Of a DNA stretch of 11,719 bases, positions 1 to 7,424 are shown one piece after another. Each line of letters opens with the position of its first letter. Positions within the stretch are counted from its first letter, which is position 1. Both the position numbers and the translations under genes were made by a program. The notes under the pieces were generated by a model. The model searched no databases. It saw only the letters and a list, made by a program, of their open reading frames with translations, and was not told where the DNA came from. Origin of the DNA: PALSA-1444 sp036263375 (GTDB taxonomy: Bacteria > Chlamydiota > Chlamydiia > Chlamydiales > Rhabdochlamydiaceae); assembly GCA_036263375.1 (NCBI GenBank), contig DATAHB010000036.1, positions 1 through 11,719 of the forward strand, written 5' to 3'.

Positions 1-1
1 C

Positions 2-1489
2 GCTCACTACAACCCCGCTCCAGGAGTGAATAACCAAACTTACGCGGATGGGATTGTCACATCGAATTATTTTCTACTCCAATTTAATATGATGATGGCT
101 CAGTTCTTGAGTAGCGACTGTGCCTCATTCCAAACAACGCAGCGGCAGCTTCCTTCTTACACGATCACAGCGCCTGTCGATACATATGGAATCTATGCTG
201 CACATCGCCGTTATATTCCGATCCAGGCCGATCTTTCTTATACAAGCGAGTCAGTAACGTGGAGCTATACGCTTTCTCCTCTTGTCAATCCTGGGGATGG
301 CAGCAACAAAACACTCGTCTGTTTTCCTTTCTGGAAATATTTACAAGCAGGACAGCCTCTGCAAAACTTTATCTACAATGATGTCGTGAAAGGGACTTTT
401 TATGCGGCAGAGGCAATCGATGGAAACGTTACTTTCTTAGAAGGCGGCCTTCCTTCTTGGTATGGGCCGGACCTGTTTATTCCTAGCACGTTCACTTTTA
501 CAGACCCTCAAAAGACTGTTCTAAATAATATATTGAATAATATTTTCCCGAATCTGATCGATCCTCTTCCGTTATTCCCTGAAGTCTATCTCAATACGGC
601 CTATACAGCGGTGAGAACTGTTTTTATGTTAGCCAATACAGGGTTGGCAACAGCTTATTTCCTGACCGCCTCAGGACAATCAGGGAATATTGCAACACAG
701 TCAAAACCTTTTATCGATAATGCAAAGAGCGTTTTGACTTCGTATTTGATTGGCCGGATCCCCGGAACTAATTTCTTTATTGCCGACCGAACAACAGGAG
801 GAATTTGCGTCAATGGTGGCGGGGGGATTGGAGACTATCCTGAAGGGCCGAATCTTCAACAAATCAATGATACAGGCGCCGATTTTGGAAACTACACCTA
901 TAATGACCACCATTTTTTTGCAGGATATGCACTACTGGCTGCAGCGATGATTACAGAGTGGGAACTCAAGTACGGAGCGGCTTCTTTGTGGGTCGATCTA
1001 CCTGTAATGGGCGCGGATGGACAACAATACAAGATCGCCGATTTTGTCGATTTTCTTTGGAGAGATGTTCATAATCCATACCAAAACGATCCCGATCTTC
1101 CTTACGATCGGTATGGGCTTCCCTGGGAAGGGCATAGTGTTGCCAATGGAATGCAGTACGATGGAAATACAGCTGGTAGAAACCAAGAAAGTATTGCAGA
1201 AGATTTCAATTGTTGGTATGGAATGAATGCTTTTGCAAGGGTCATGCTAAAGACATCTCTAACCTCAAATGAAATTGCAAAATATGAAACGGTACGAGAT
1301 TTTAGCGACATGAACATGAAAATGAATGGTAGCTGCGCCATAATGTGGTTTAAAAACACGAATTATTGGAAAGCAGTCCCTGGTCCTACATCACTTGCTC
1401 CATCCTTTGGTGTTGGGCAGTATTCTCAAGTGACGGTCACAACTGGGCAGGTGAATGATAACGCGACGCAAAATCAAGTTTTCCAATAA
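2..1489 (+). CDS. Glycoside hydrolase family 81 protein (endo-beta-1,3-glucanase), 5' end outside window
   Basis: Predicted to cleave internal beta-1,3-glucosidic bonds (laminarin, callose, paramylon or fungal-wall type glucan). The frame is open from base 2, so the GTG at 26 is probably not the real start; 495 residues are visible. Counting from that GTG, the GH81 signature GADFGNYTYNDHHF lies at about 284-297, with the expected acid Asp294. The motif NQESIAEDFN at 386-395 carries the Glu pair E388 and E392, four residues apart as in characterised GH81 enzymes. WEGHS at 367-371 is also typical. After the Glu motif only about 95 residues remain. The usual end, with an ATWF-like motif followed by a GIQxLP-like stretch, is absent or degenerate, so the C-terminus may be truncated. 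It ends 43 bases before a long palindrome. The family call is firm; activity is uncertain and secretion cannot be judged without the N-terminus. Confidence 0.85.
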   Translation, partial: AHYNPAPGVNNQTYADGIVTSNYFLLQFNMMMAQFLSSDCASFQTTQRQLPSYTITAPVDTYGIYAAHRRYIPIQADLSYTSESVTWSYTLSPLVNPGDGSNKTLVCFPFWKYLQAGQPLQNFIYNDVVKGTFYAAEAIDGNVTFLEGGLPSWYGPDLFIPSTFTFTDPQKTVLNNILNNIFPNLIDPLPLFPEVYLNTAYTAVRTVFMLANTGLATAYFLTASGQSGNIATQSKPFIDNAKSVLTSYLIGRIPGTNFFIADRTTGGICVNGGGGIGDYPEGPNLQQINDTGADFGNYTYNDHHFFAGYALLAAAMITEWELKYGAASLWVDLPVMGADGQQYKIADFVDFLWRDVHNPYQNDPDLPYDRYGLPWEGHSVANGMQYDGNTAGRNQESIAEDFNCWYGMNAFARVMLKTSLTSNEIAKYETVRDFSDMNMKMNGSCAIMWFKNTNYWKAVPGPTSLAPSFGVGQYSQVTVTTGQVNDNATQNQVFQ

Positions 1490-1497
1490 CAGAGTGC

Positions 1498-3525
1498 ATG
1501 CAAACAAAGATGACAACGACTCCTTTGTCTTTATACCCAAGGAATATGAAAAATTGGTTTTTGAAGCGCGCCAAAAAACCGGGGTTCAACGATCGAAAAG
1601 CGCGCTGTATTAATTTAATACAGCGCGCTTTTCGATTGTTGAACCAAGGGGATTTTCGCGTAGCTTTAAAAGCCAATTTTTCATATTCCTTGGGTATATT
1701 GACGCTGATCTCTTTTCAACTGTTTTCAGAAGAAAAAGTGGACCAAAAGAGTCTCTTTTATCCTGTCTCTTTTCTGACCTTTCAATATGCCAATGACCAT
1801 CCGCACCATTTTCCTCTAGGAGATTTAAATCAAATCTGTGTTGACCTTCTAGCAACAGCGGACGGTTATTATTCGCCTAAAGAACAAGAGTCAATGACGA
1901 TCCCTTATGAGCGCACGCATTTATCGATTCAAGAGATCAATGCTTCGGGGCTTCACTATTTCTCAAAGCCGGCGCTAGGCGAAATATTAGAATCGGCCCA
2001 CCAATTTTTTGAGAAAAAGAATATCCATTGGGCTTATCTTTTTATTGGAAGCGATCAAATCACCCATCAAGGAGAGGATGTTAGATCAAGCTCTGATCAC
2101 GAGCTTGTAATTGGGGTTACTATTCCTGTAGTCAGTTCAGTGAATACAAAAGCATCTGAGCAGAGCTATCTCAAAAGTGACTCGTATATACAAACCCAAA
2201 AAACTCGCATCGAAGAGCCGTTTCCTCTGCGGCTTCCAGACCCATCGACAGGATACCCTGGCGCTTATATCGACCCTGACGCACTCAATAATTACCTCTA
2301 CTCTCTTAATCGCCATCCTGGAAAAAGGGTCGACCTTGAGATTGGGCCGACGCATACGCCCAGCGGAGTGGCATTCGATTTTGTCATTACAGAAGAGCGC
2401 CCTTACCATCTCTATATCTCTGCGACAAATAATGTTCCTGAGGTGATCCACGCCTGGCAAGAGTCGTTTGGTTTTATTCACACCCAGCTATCAGGCCGTG
2501 ATGATATTTTGAAGCTCAATTATTCAACCGATAACTTCGATTCTTACTACACAGCGGCAATGTCATACGAAGCACCTCTAGGGTTATCGCCAGGAAAAAG
2601 ATGGAGTATAGCGGGTAATTATAATCGCTTTTTATCGGCTGAGTTCGGGCTAGCTCCTAATCTGTTCAAAGGAACGCAGGGCATTGTCGATGGGGAAATC
2701 ATCGGAACAATCTATCAAAAAAAAACCTTTTTCCTTGATGCATTTGGACTGCTTGAGTACCGACATATTCATAATCGAAAACATTTCATGCAGCCTTCGG
2801 TTGTTAAAAATTTTCTTTTCCCCGCGGTGGGTATTAAGGCCACTCGGCTTCAATTAGAAAGCAAGATCATCGCATCTCTTCAATTAGAAAGCACGATCAG
2901 TAGTTTGTTTTGGGACGTCAAAAAGAGGTTAAATGCGCTTGGAAGAGCAAAAATCAGCCCTAATTGGGTCTTCTTCCAAGGACAGCTGTATTGGAGTTTC
3001 TATATTGAACCGTTACTGCAAAAAGTTGTTAAACGGATGGCAAATGAGTTTGTGATCCTGGCTCAAATTCAAAATGCTTTTTCCTATCGTTTAATTCCTC
3101 AGTTAGAAGGAATTTTAGGTGGGGTCAGCACTGTTAGAGGATATCCACAATCGAATGCTGCAGGAGATGATTTGTACCTCTCGTCTATCGAGTACCGTTT
3201 GCATATTCCACAAACATTCAAACCCCGCCGCACGTCTCGCGGAAAACTTTTTGGAAAAGAATTCAGATGGACTCCTGCCCAGCCGAAAGGAAGAGCCGAT
3301 TGGGACCTGATCTTAAGAGCTTTTTACGATGTTGGGAGGACAGTAAATAATCGACCTGTTAAAGGAGAAAGAAACTATACCTTAGCAGGGATTGGTTGGG
3401 GGGCTGATCTCGTTATATGGACCAATCTTGTGTTGAAATATGACTGGGGCAAAGCGCTTAAGTCAGCCAATGGGATTCATAAGGGACATCAAGAGTCGTA
3501 TTTTTCAACTGTAATTATGTATTAA
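1498..3525 (+). CDS. TpsB outer-membrane transporter of two-partner secretion (ShlB/FhaC/HecB family)
   Basis: This Omp85-superfamily barrel would export the TpsA encoded just downstream. From the ATG at 1498 it has 675 residues, longer than the roughly 550-590 usual for FhaC/ShlB. A POTRA-like region lies at about 140-215. The ShlB signature follows: LNRHPGKRVDLEIGP at 270-284, then FGFIHTQLSGRDDILKLNYS at 324-343 and SYEAPLG at 356-362. The conserved loop-6 motif VRGY is at 546-549. The protein ends ...STVIMY, with the terminal aromatic expected of an outer-membrane strand. The start is uncertain. A hydrophobic segment (residues 61-77, SLGILTLISFQLFS) looks like a signal-peptide core, but it sits behind about 60 residues encoded by the palindrome. 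Candidate starts are ATG 1498, ATG 1546 (preceded by AAGGA) and TTG 1636. A start at 1546 would give a long basic N-region resembling an extended signal peptide. The 9-A run at 2717-2725 is in frame here. Confidence 0.9.
   Translation: MQTKMTTTPLSLYPRNMKNWFLKRAKKPGFNDRKARCINLIQRAFRLLNQGDFRVALKANFSYSLGILTLISFQLFSEEKVDQKSLFYPVSFLTFQYANDHPHHFPLGDLNQICVDLLATADGYYSPKEQESMTIPYERTHLSIQEINASGLHYFSKPALGEILESAHQFFEKKNIHWAYLFIGSDQITHQGEDVRSSSDHELVIGVTIPVVSSVNTKASEQSYLKSDSYIQTQKTRIEEPFPLRLPDPSTGYPGAYIDPDALNNYLYSLNRHPGKRVDLEIGPTHTPSGVAFDFVITEERPYHLYISATNNVPEVIHAWQESFGFIHTQLSGRDDILKLNYSTDNFDSYYTAAMSYEAPLGLSPGKRWSIAGNYNRFLSAEFGLAPNLFKGTQGIVDGEIIGTIYQKKTFFLDAFGLLEYRHIHNRKHFMQPSVVKNFLFPAVGIKATRLQLESKIIASLQLESTISSLFWDVKKRLNALGRAKISPNWVFFQGQLYWSFYIEPLLQKVVKRMANEFVILAQIQNAFSYRLIPQLEGILGGVSTVRGYPQSNAAGDDLYLSSIEYRLHIPQTFKPRRTSRGKLFGKEFRWTPAQPKGRADWDLILRAFYDVGRTVNNRPVKGERNYTLAGIGWGADLVIWTNLVLKYDWGKALKSANGIHKGHQESYFSTVIMY
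1532..1698. repeat. 167-base imperfect palindrome at the GH81/tpsB junction
   Basis: The two arms are reverse complements around base 1614. The outer 26 bases (1532-1557 against 1673-1698) match perfectly. After a T/G mismatch and a G/T pair, pairing continues to 1567/1663. The mid-arm (about 1568-1582 against 1646-1662) has diverged and the right side is 2 bases longer. The inner arms 1583-1613 and 1615-1645 pair with one mismatch (1591/1637) and a single-base loop. Both arms contain AAGGAATATGAAAAATTGG, so an AAGGA followed by ATG reads outward-to-inward on each strand. The element lies between or across the GH81 end and the tpsB start and is translated in frame as TpsB residues 12-67 if the most upstream start is used. 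It may be a palindromic mobile element, a cruciform-forming site or a large mRNA hairpin. Confidence 0.9.
2848..2899 (+). repeat. Short tandem duplication inside tpsB (30-base period)
   Basis: CTTCAATTAGAAAGCAAGAT and its near copy CTTCAATTAGAAAGCACGAT begin at 2848 and 2878; the similarity covers 22 bases with one difference. The protein reads LQLESKI then LQLESTI. The 10-codon period keeps the frame, so this looks like a recent in-frame duplication in a barrel strand or loop. Confidence 0.75.
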
Positions 3526-3528
3526 AGT

Positions 3529-6500
3529 ATGCTTAAAATTTTAGGAACCTTCTCTCTTTGTTTGCTATCCTTGCAGCTTGAGGCAGACCTTCAGCTCGAA
3601 TCGATAGCTCACGGCAATGTCGATATTCAGACTCAAGGAAAAGAGACCCTTATTCAAGCCTCGGATCAATCGATATTGAACTTCCACAAATACGATATTG
3701 CAAAAGATGAGTCTGTCTACTATCGAATGAACGATCCCTCTCATCGTATTCTCAATCGCATCCATAGCGACGCTCCCAGCCATATTGAGGGCAAGCTTGG
3801 GTCTAACGGGATCGTTTATCTCATCAACCCCGCAGGTGTCGTTTTTGGCCCCGAATCGATTGTCAATGTCGCTTCTCTCATTGTCGCAGCTGCTCATTTA
3901 AGCAATGAAGATTTTCTCAAGAGACACGACCATTTTTATGGAATCAAAGGAGCCGTCGAGACCGCGGGTCATTTATCGGCTGGCAACATTGTTTTGATCG
4001 GCTCTAAAGTCCTAAAAGGCGGGGAAATCTCTGCCAAGCAAGTGGTTTATTCTGTTGGAGACCAGCTCTATTTAGGAAAAGAAGGAGAGCATTTATTTAT
4101 TAAATGTCACAAAGACCGGATCTCTGAAGAAAACAGCTCGACATTTTTGGCTTGTGGCTCTGCTGAATCTTTTTTTATCCATCACGGAGGCACAACGAAA
4201 GCTGACTCCATCGCTTTTTATGGAGAGAAGGGGTCTCAGTTGCAAGTCACAGGGGATCTCGATGCTTCTTGTAGAGAGCAGGAGCTTGCGGGAGGGTCCA
4301 TTACGCTTCAAGGGGAGAAAATTGAACTCAGGAGCGCTAAATTCGATGTTTCAGGCCGGGCAGGAGGTGGCACAATCTATGTCGGAGGAGGCCGGGATGG
4401 GAAAGGCTTATCTCCGACAGCACGAGAAGTCGACTGTGACTCAGAGACAACCCTACTCGCGGATGCTTTAGTTCAAGGAAATGGTGGGACAATTGTTCAA
4501 TGGGCAGATGAGTATTCCAAAGCCGATGGTTTTTATAGCGCGCGTGGCGGCCCACTAGGTGGAGAAGGAGGGATGATTGAAACATCAAGCGGAAGAGGAG
4601 GACAGAGTTTGACAACGAGGGTTGATGTCGATGCACCTAAGGGCAAGCCCGGTAGTTGGAAGACCGATCCTTATTCGATCCAAATTGTCGATTCTGGAGG
4701 ATCTGCCACCTTAGCAGACTTGAATGATGGATCTAACAATAGCTATGTCATTAACTCTTCTGTCATTAATGCTGCGACTGCAGGCTCTACTGTTATATTT
4801 GCTGCGAATAATTCCACCGGCCATGCGCCTGGATCGTGTACCATTGCCCTGGGAACCCCCTCGACCCCAGCCCATATTAATACCACAAATGCCAATGTCA
4901 CACTCATTTTTAATACAACGGAGAGTCCGACAGTCCGCGGGATGATGACAATGAACGGCACAATTCAGAGTGCAACGTCTGTCTTTTCTACGCCTGTTAC
5001 TTTGACAGGAAACACATCTGTGACAGCATCGAATGCGACAACATTCAATTTTGATGTCAATGGAGATGGAAATGGTTTTTGGGATTTTTCTCTATCTGGA
5101 AACTCTGTGATTTGTCAAGGCTCTATTGGAAATACAAATCCGGTTGGAGCATTCTCGGTTACAACCCCATCCAACAACGGAGGTTTTCTTGTCGGGAATG
5201 CGTCACCTCTGCAACCGAGCATTATCCAAGCCCATGGAGCCGTTATGATCGGAGCTTTTGTTGCACCCCAAGCTTCATTTTCTATCACATCGACGACGGG
5301 TGGGATTACGTTTAACAACTACATCACAGCTCGCACTCCGACTTCTCAAGAAAATATGACCTTGAGCGCTCAGGGCGATATTACCTTTAAAGGAACTCTT
5401 GGATCGAACACTTTAGGAGACATTTTAATTCAGACAGCCAACACCGTCCACCTTCAAGTTTCTCCTCTTCCTCTTTCAAGCGGGATACCCCCACCGTTCA
5501 TTCAATGTCGATCATTTACTCAGCTCAGTGGGACAGGGGATACGAAATTCGAAGGCTCTCTTCTCACAACAGGGGTCCCTACCATTACTCGAAATCCGCC
5601 TCAAAATGGAGGGGCTGTTTATATCAACACGGCAGGGGATATCAATTTCTACTATCTGGTCAATACTGGAGGTTTTCCTGACCCTGTGCTCACGTATACG
5701 CTCCCGACAAGAACGTATTATAAATCGGTCATCAATACGACGGGCGCTCGTGTCACAGCTCCTGGAAGCGGGTTTAACGGAGGTGATGTCACCCTCCTGG
5801 GACGCTCGGTGAATCTCTTAGGAGTTTATGCTGGGGGAACATTTGCTTTTCCTGGCTCTTCCTTTCCAGGGGGTAAAGGAGGCAACGTGACAATTGAGAC
5901 AACCATGGGATTAAGTTTAAGAGGCCCTATTTTTGCGACAGGTGGCCCTGGAGCAGGTGGCGGAGGCCAAGTTCTACCTACTTTGATTTTTTCTGGGCAA
6001 AACTTAAATACTGCAGGTACAGATTCGCCAGGTAATATTTTGATCACAGGTCCTATCTCTATCGGCTTTAATGGAGTCGTCTTAAGAGGACAAAATATCG
6101 AAGCTCCAGCTATTACTGGAGAAAATCTCAATCTACTTGCAGTCGATGGGGCGACAAACGGCGCTGTGAATATTGAGAGCCTTTCAAACTTGAGTTATTT
6201 TGTTGTGGATGATGCCAAAGGCGTTAAAGTGATGGGACCTGTCCAAGCAGAGGGAGTGACCCTCTTTAATAGCGGCACAGATGGAGTCGTTTTTGAAGAT
6301 GTCGTCACCGCCACGAATATCACAGCAATCTCCGATCATTTTTGCGTGACTTTTGAAAAAGAGTATGTCGCAGCCGAAGTGAGACTGCTCAATTGTGGAT
6401 GCTCTCCCACCCCCCCGAATCCTCCCAATCCTTCAAGTCCTACCGGAGGAAGTGGTGGTACTCGAAGCCTTGCAGGAGTCTATGCCCCCTCTTTGTCTAT

Positions 6501-6669
6501 GATCGGTAATCTTTTTTTTGATACCTCTTTTTCTTTATTTTCTATTCTCAACGCACGAAATCCTAGCGCTCCTTTTGCCGATGTTTTTAACATGCCTGTA
6601 TTTCAATTAAATTATTTATTTCCTCCAGAGTCAGTTCCAGAACTCACCGAGAGCAATTTAGAACCGTGA
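3529..6669 (+). CDS. TpsA exoprotein, filamentous-haemagglutinin-like (two-partner secretion)
   Basis: A predicted secreted or surface adhesin of 1046 residues, exported by the adjacent TpsB. Residues 1-19 form a short signal peptide ending LEA. The TPS recognition domain follows: HRILNRI at 72-78, then IEGKLGSNGIVYLINPAGVV at 86-105, ending in the NPxGV motif. Further family hallmarks are SARGGPLGGEGGMIETSSG at 337-355 and GSWKTDPYSIQI at 375-386. Residues 390-950 are Gly/Asn/Thr/Val-rich, as in a right-handed beta-helix. Near the end is a CGC motif (956-958), then a Pro/Ser/Gly-rich linker and about 70 hydrophobic/aromatic residues, possibly an anchor. The ATG lies 3 bases after the tpsB stop without a clear Shine-Dalgarno, suggesting translational coupling. 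The TGA stop is the first three bases of the repeat TGAACCTATCC. Its binding target cannot be read from sequence. Confidence 0.9.
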   Translation: MLKILGTFSLCLLSLQLEADLQLESIAHGNVDIQTQGKETLIQASDQSILNFHKYDIAKDESVYYRMNDPSHRILNRIHSDAPSHIEGKLGSNGIVYLINPAGVVFGPESIVNVASLIVAAAHLSNEDFLKRHDHFYGIKGAVETAGHLSAGNIVLIGSKVLKGGEISAKQVVYSVGDQLYLGKEGEHLFIKCHKDRISEENSSTFLACGSAESFFIHHGGTTKADSIAFYGEKGSQLQVTGDLDASCREQELAGGSITLQGEKIELRSAKFDVSGRAGGGTIYVGGGRDGKGLSPTAREVDCDSETTLLADALVQGNGGTIVQWADEYSKADGFYSARGGPLGGEGGMIETSSGRGGQSLTTRVDVDAPKGKPGSWKTDPYSIQIVDSGGSATLADLNDGSNNSYVINSSVINAATAGSTVIFAANNSTGHAPGSCTIALGTPSTPAHINTTNANVTLIFNTTESPTVRGMMTMNGTIQSATSVFSTPVTLTGNTSVTASNATTFNFDVNGDGNGFWDFSLSGNSVICQGSIGNTNPVGAFSVTTPSNNGGFLVGNASPLQPSIIQAHGAVMIGAFVAPQASFSITSTTGGITFNNYITARTPTSQENMTLSAQGDITFKGTLGSNTLGDILIQTANTVHLQVSPLPLSSGIPPPFIQCRSFTQLSGTGDTKFEGSLLTTGVPTITRNPPQNGGAVYINTAGDINFYYLVNTGGFPDPVLTYTLPTRTYYKSVINTTGARVTAPGSGFNGGDVTLLGRSVNLLGVYAGGTFAFPGSSFPGGKGGNVTIETTMGLSLRGPIFATGGPGAGGGGQVLPTLIFSGQNLNTAGTDSPGNILITGPISIGFNGVVLRGQNIEAPAITGENLNLLAVDGATNGAVNIESLSNLSYFVVDDAKGVKVMGPVQAEGVTLFNSGTDGVVFEDVVTATNITAISDHFCVTFEKEYVAAEVRLLNCGCSPTPPNPPNPSSPTGGSGGTRSLAGVYAPSLSMIGNLFFDTSFSLFSILNARNPSAPFADVFNMPVFQLNYLFPPESVPELTESNLEP

Positions 6670-6720
6670 ACCTATCCCTTAATGCAAAAAGCGAACTTTT
6701 CGCATTAAGGGATAGGTTTG
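6667..6720. terminator. Strong hairpin after tpsA; palindromic copy of the TGAACCTATCC repeat
   Basis: A 17-bp perfect stem (6669-6685 with 6702-6718) continues through one A/C mismatch into 5 more pairs (6687-6691 with 6696-6700) and a CGAA tetraloop. It lies directly at the tpsA stop and before the next promoter, so it probably ends or stabilises the tpsB-tpsA transcript. There is no U-tract after the stem, so classical intrinsic termination is not assured. Its outer sequence is shared with repeats after aroA and aroL. Confidence 0.75.
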
Positions 6721-6726
6721 TTGCAG

Positions 6727-6744
6727 TAGTGAAATTCTTCACTA
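6727..6744. repeat. Small perfect hairpin between tpsA and the isomerase gene
   Basis: TAGTGAA (6727-6733), a four-base loop ATTC, then TTCACTA (6738-6744). It lies immediately upstream of the predicted -35 box and could be an operator-like dyad or a weak second stem of the terminator region. Function is unknown. Confidence 0.5.
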
Positions 6745-6749
6745 TCGGC

Positions 6750-6778
6750 TTGAATGGTTTTCAAACCTGGGGTATATA
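6750..6778 (+). promoter_or_regulatory. Predicted sigma70-type promoter for the fklB-aroA unit
   Basis: TTGAAT (6750-6755) and TATATA (6773-6778) are separated by 17 bases. Transcription would start about 15 bases before the isomerase ATG at 6801, giving a short leader that contains AGGAG at 6790-6794, six bases from the ATG. The -35 region overlaps a small dyad, TTGAA-N5-TTCAA. This is a prediction from consensus only. Confidence 0.55.
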
Positions 6779-6800
6779 TATCCAGAAATAGGAGTTTTTT

Positions 6801-7424
6801 ATGAAATCGACCCGTGAAAAGGTGAGTTATTGCATTGGTCTCGAGACAGGGCGTAATTTAAAGCGTCAATTTAGCGATATGGACTCAGGGTTACTCAAAG
6901 ATGGTTTTGACGATGGACTGCGCGAAACACCCCCGCGCCTGAGTCAAGAAGAGATCCAATCGATCATGCAGGCGCTGCGCCAGCAGATCGAACAACAGCA
7001 GAGACAACATTTTGCTAAAGTTTCCGAGCAGAACAAGACAGAAGGCGAAGCATTTTTGGAAGAGAATAAGAAAAAAGAGGGCGTTAAAGTCTTGAAAAGC
7101 GGCCTCCAATACAAAATCCTTCAAAATGGTACCGGAGAGAAACCGACACCGGTCGATGTTGTTTCCGTCCATTACCGTGGCAGCTTTATCAATGGCGCGA
7201 TTTTTGACAGCAGCTATGAGCGCGGCAAGCCTCAAGTATTTCCCGTGAACCGTGTCATCCCGGGCTGGTCGGAAGCGCTTCAGCACATGCAAGTTGGCGA
7301 CAAATGGCAAATCGTTGTTCCTCACTATTTAGCCTATGGCGAAGCAGGTTTTGGCAACGAAATCGGTCCTTGCACAACGCTGATTTTTGAGATGGAACTG
7401 CTCGACGTCAATCCTCAAGGATGA
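6801..7424 (+). CDS. fklB: FKBP-type peptidyl-prolyl cis-trans isomerase, FklB/Mip-like
   Basis: Catalyses cis-trans isomerisation of prolyl bonds during protein folding. It has 207 residues, close to the 206 of E. coli FklB. Residues 1-95 match the FKBP N-terminal dimerisation domain (YCIGLETGRNL near 10-20, then a long Gln/Glu-rich helix at about 49-91). Residues 98-205 are the FKBP catalytic domain. Pocket residues are visible: Y125 (VHYRG), F135-D136, F147, V152-I153 and W156 in RVIPGW, and Y179 in LAYGEAGFG. No signal peptide or lipobox is seen, so it is predicted cytoplasmic, unlike the secreted Mip/FkpA forms. AGGAG lies six bases before the ATG. Its TGA overlaps the aroA start (ATGA), so the two are probably translated from one message. 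The symbol is by family resemblance; Mip is the alternative. Confidence 0.88.
   Translation: MKSTREKVSYCIGLETGRNLKRQFSDMDSGLLKDGFDDGLRETPPRLSQEEIQSIMQALRQQIEQQQRQHFAKVSEQNKTEGEAFLEENKKKEGVKVLKSGLQYKILQNGTGEKPTPVDVVSVHYRGSFINGAIFDSSYERGKPQVFPVNRVIPGWSEALQHMQVGDKWQIVVPHYLAYGEAGFGNEIGPCTTLIFEMELLDVNPQG

Noticed and set aside
26..28. GTG at 26 as the GH81 start
   Set aside because: The frame is open to base 2 and the visible residues (AHYNPAPG) read as protein interior; the gene continues upstream of the window.
1437..1855. Two minus-strand open frames (1437-1676 and 1610-1855) with proteins resembling the plus-strand TpsB start
   Set aside because: They mirror the palindrome, which encodes similar peptides on both strands. 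They have no recognised domain and overlap GH81 and tpsB.
6667..6720. Hairpin as a textbook rho-independent terminator
   Set aside because: The stem is strong but no U-run follows, so I keep terminator only as the likely role and treat it mainly as a palindromic repeat.
6891..7325. 144-codon minus-strand open frame antisense to fklB
   Set aside because: It lies within a clear FKBP gene and shows no domain or ribosome-binding site.
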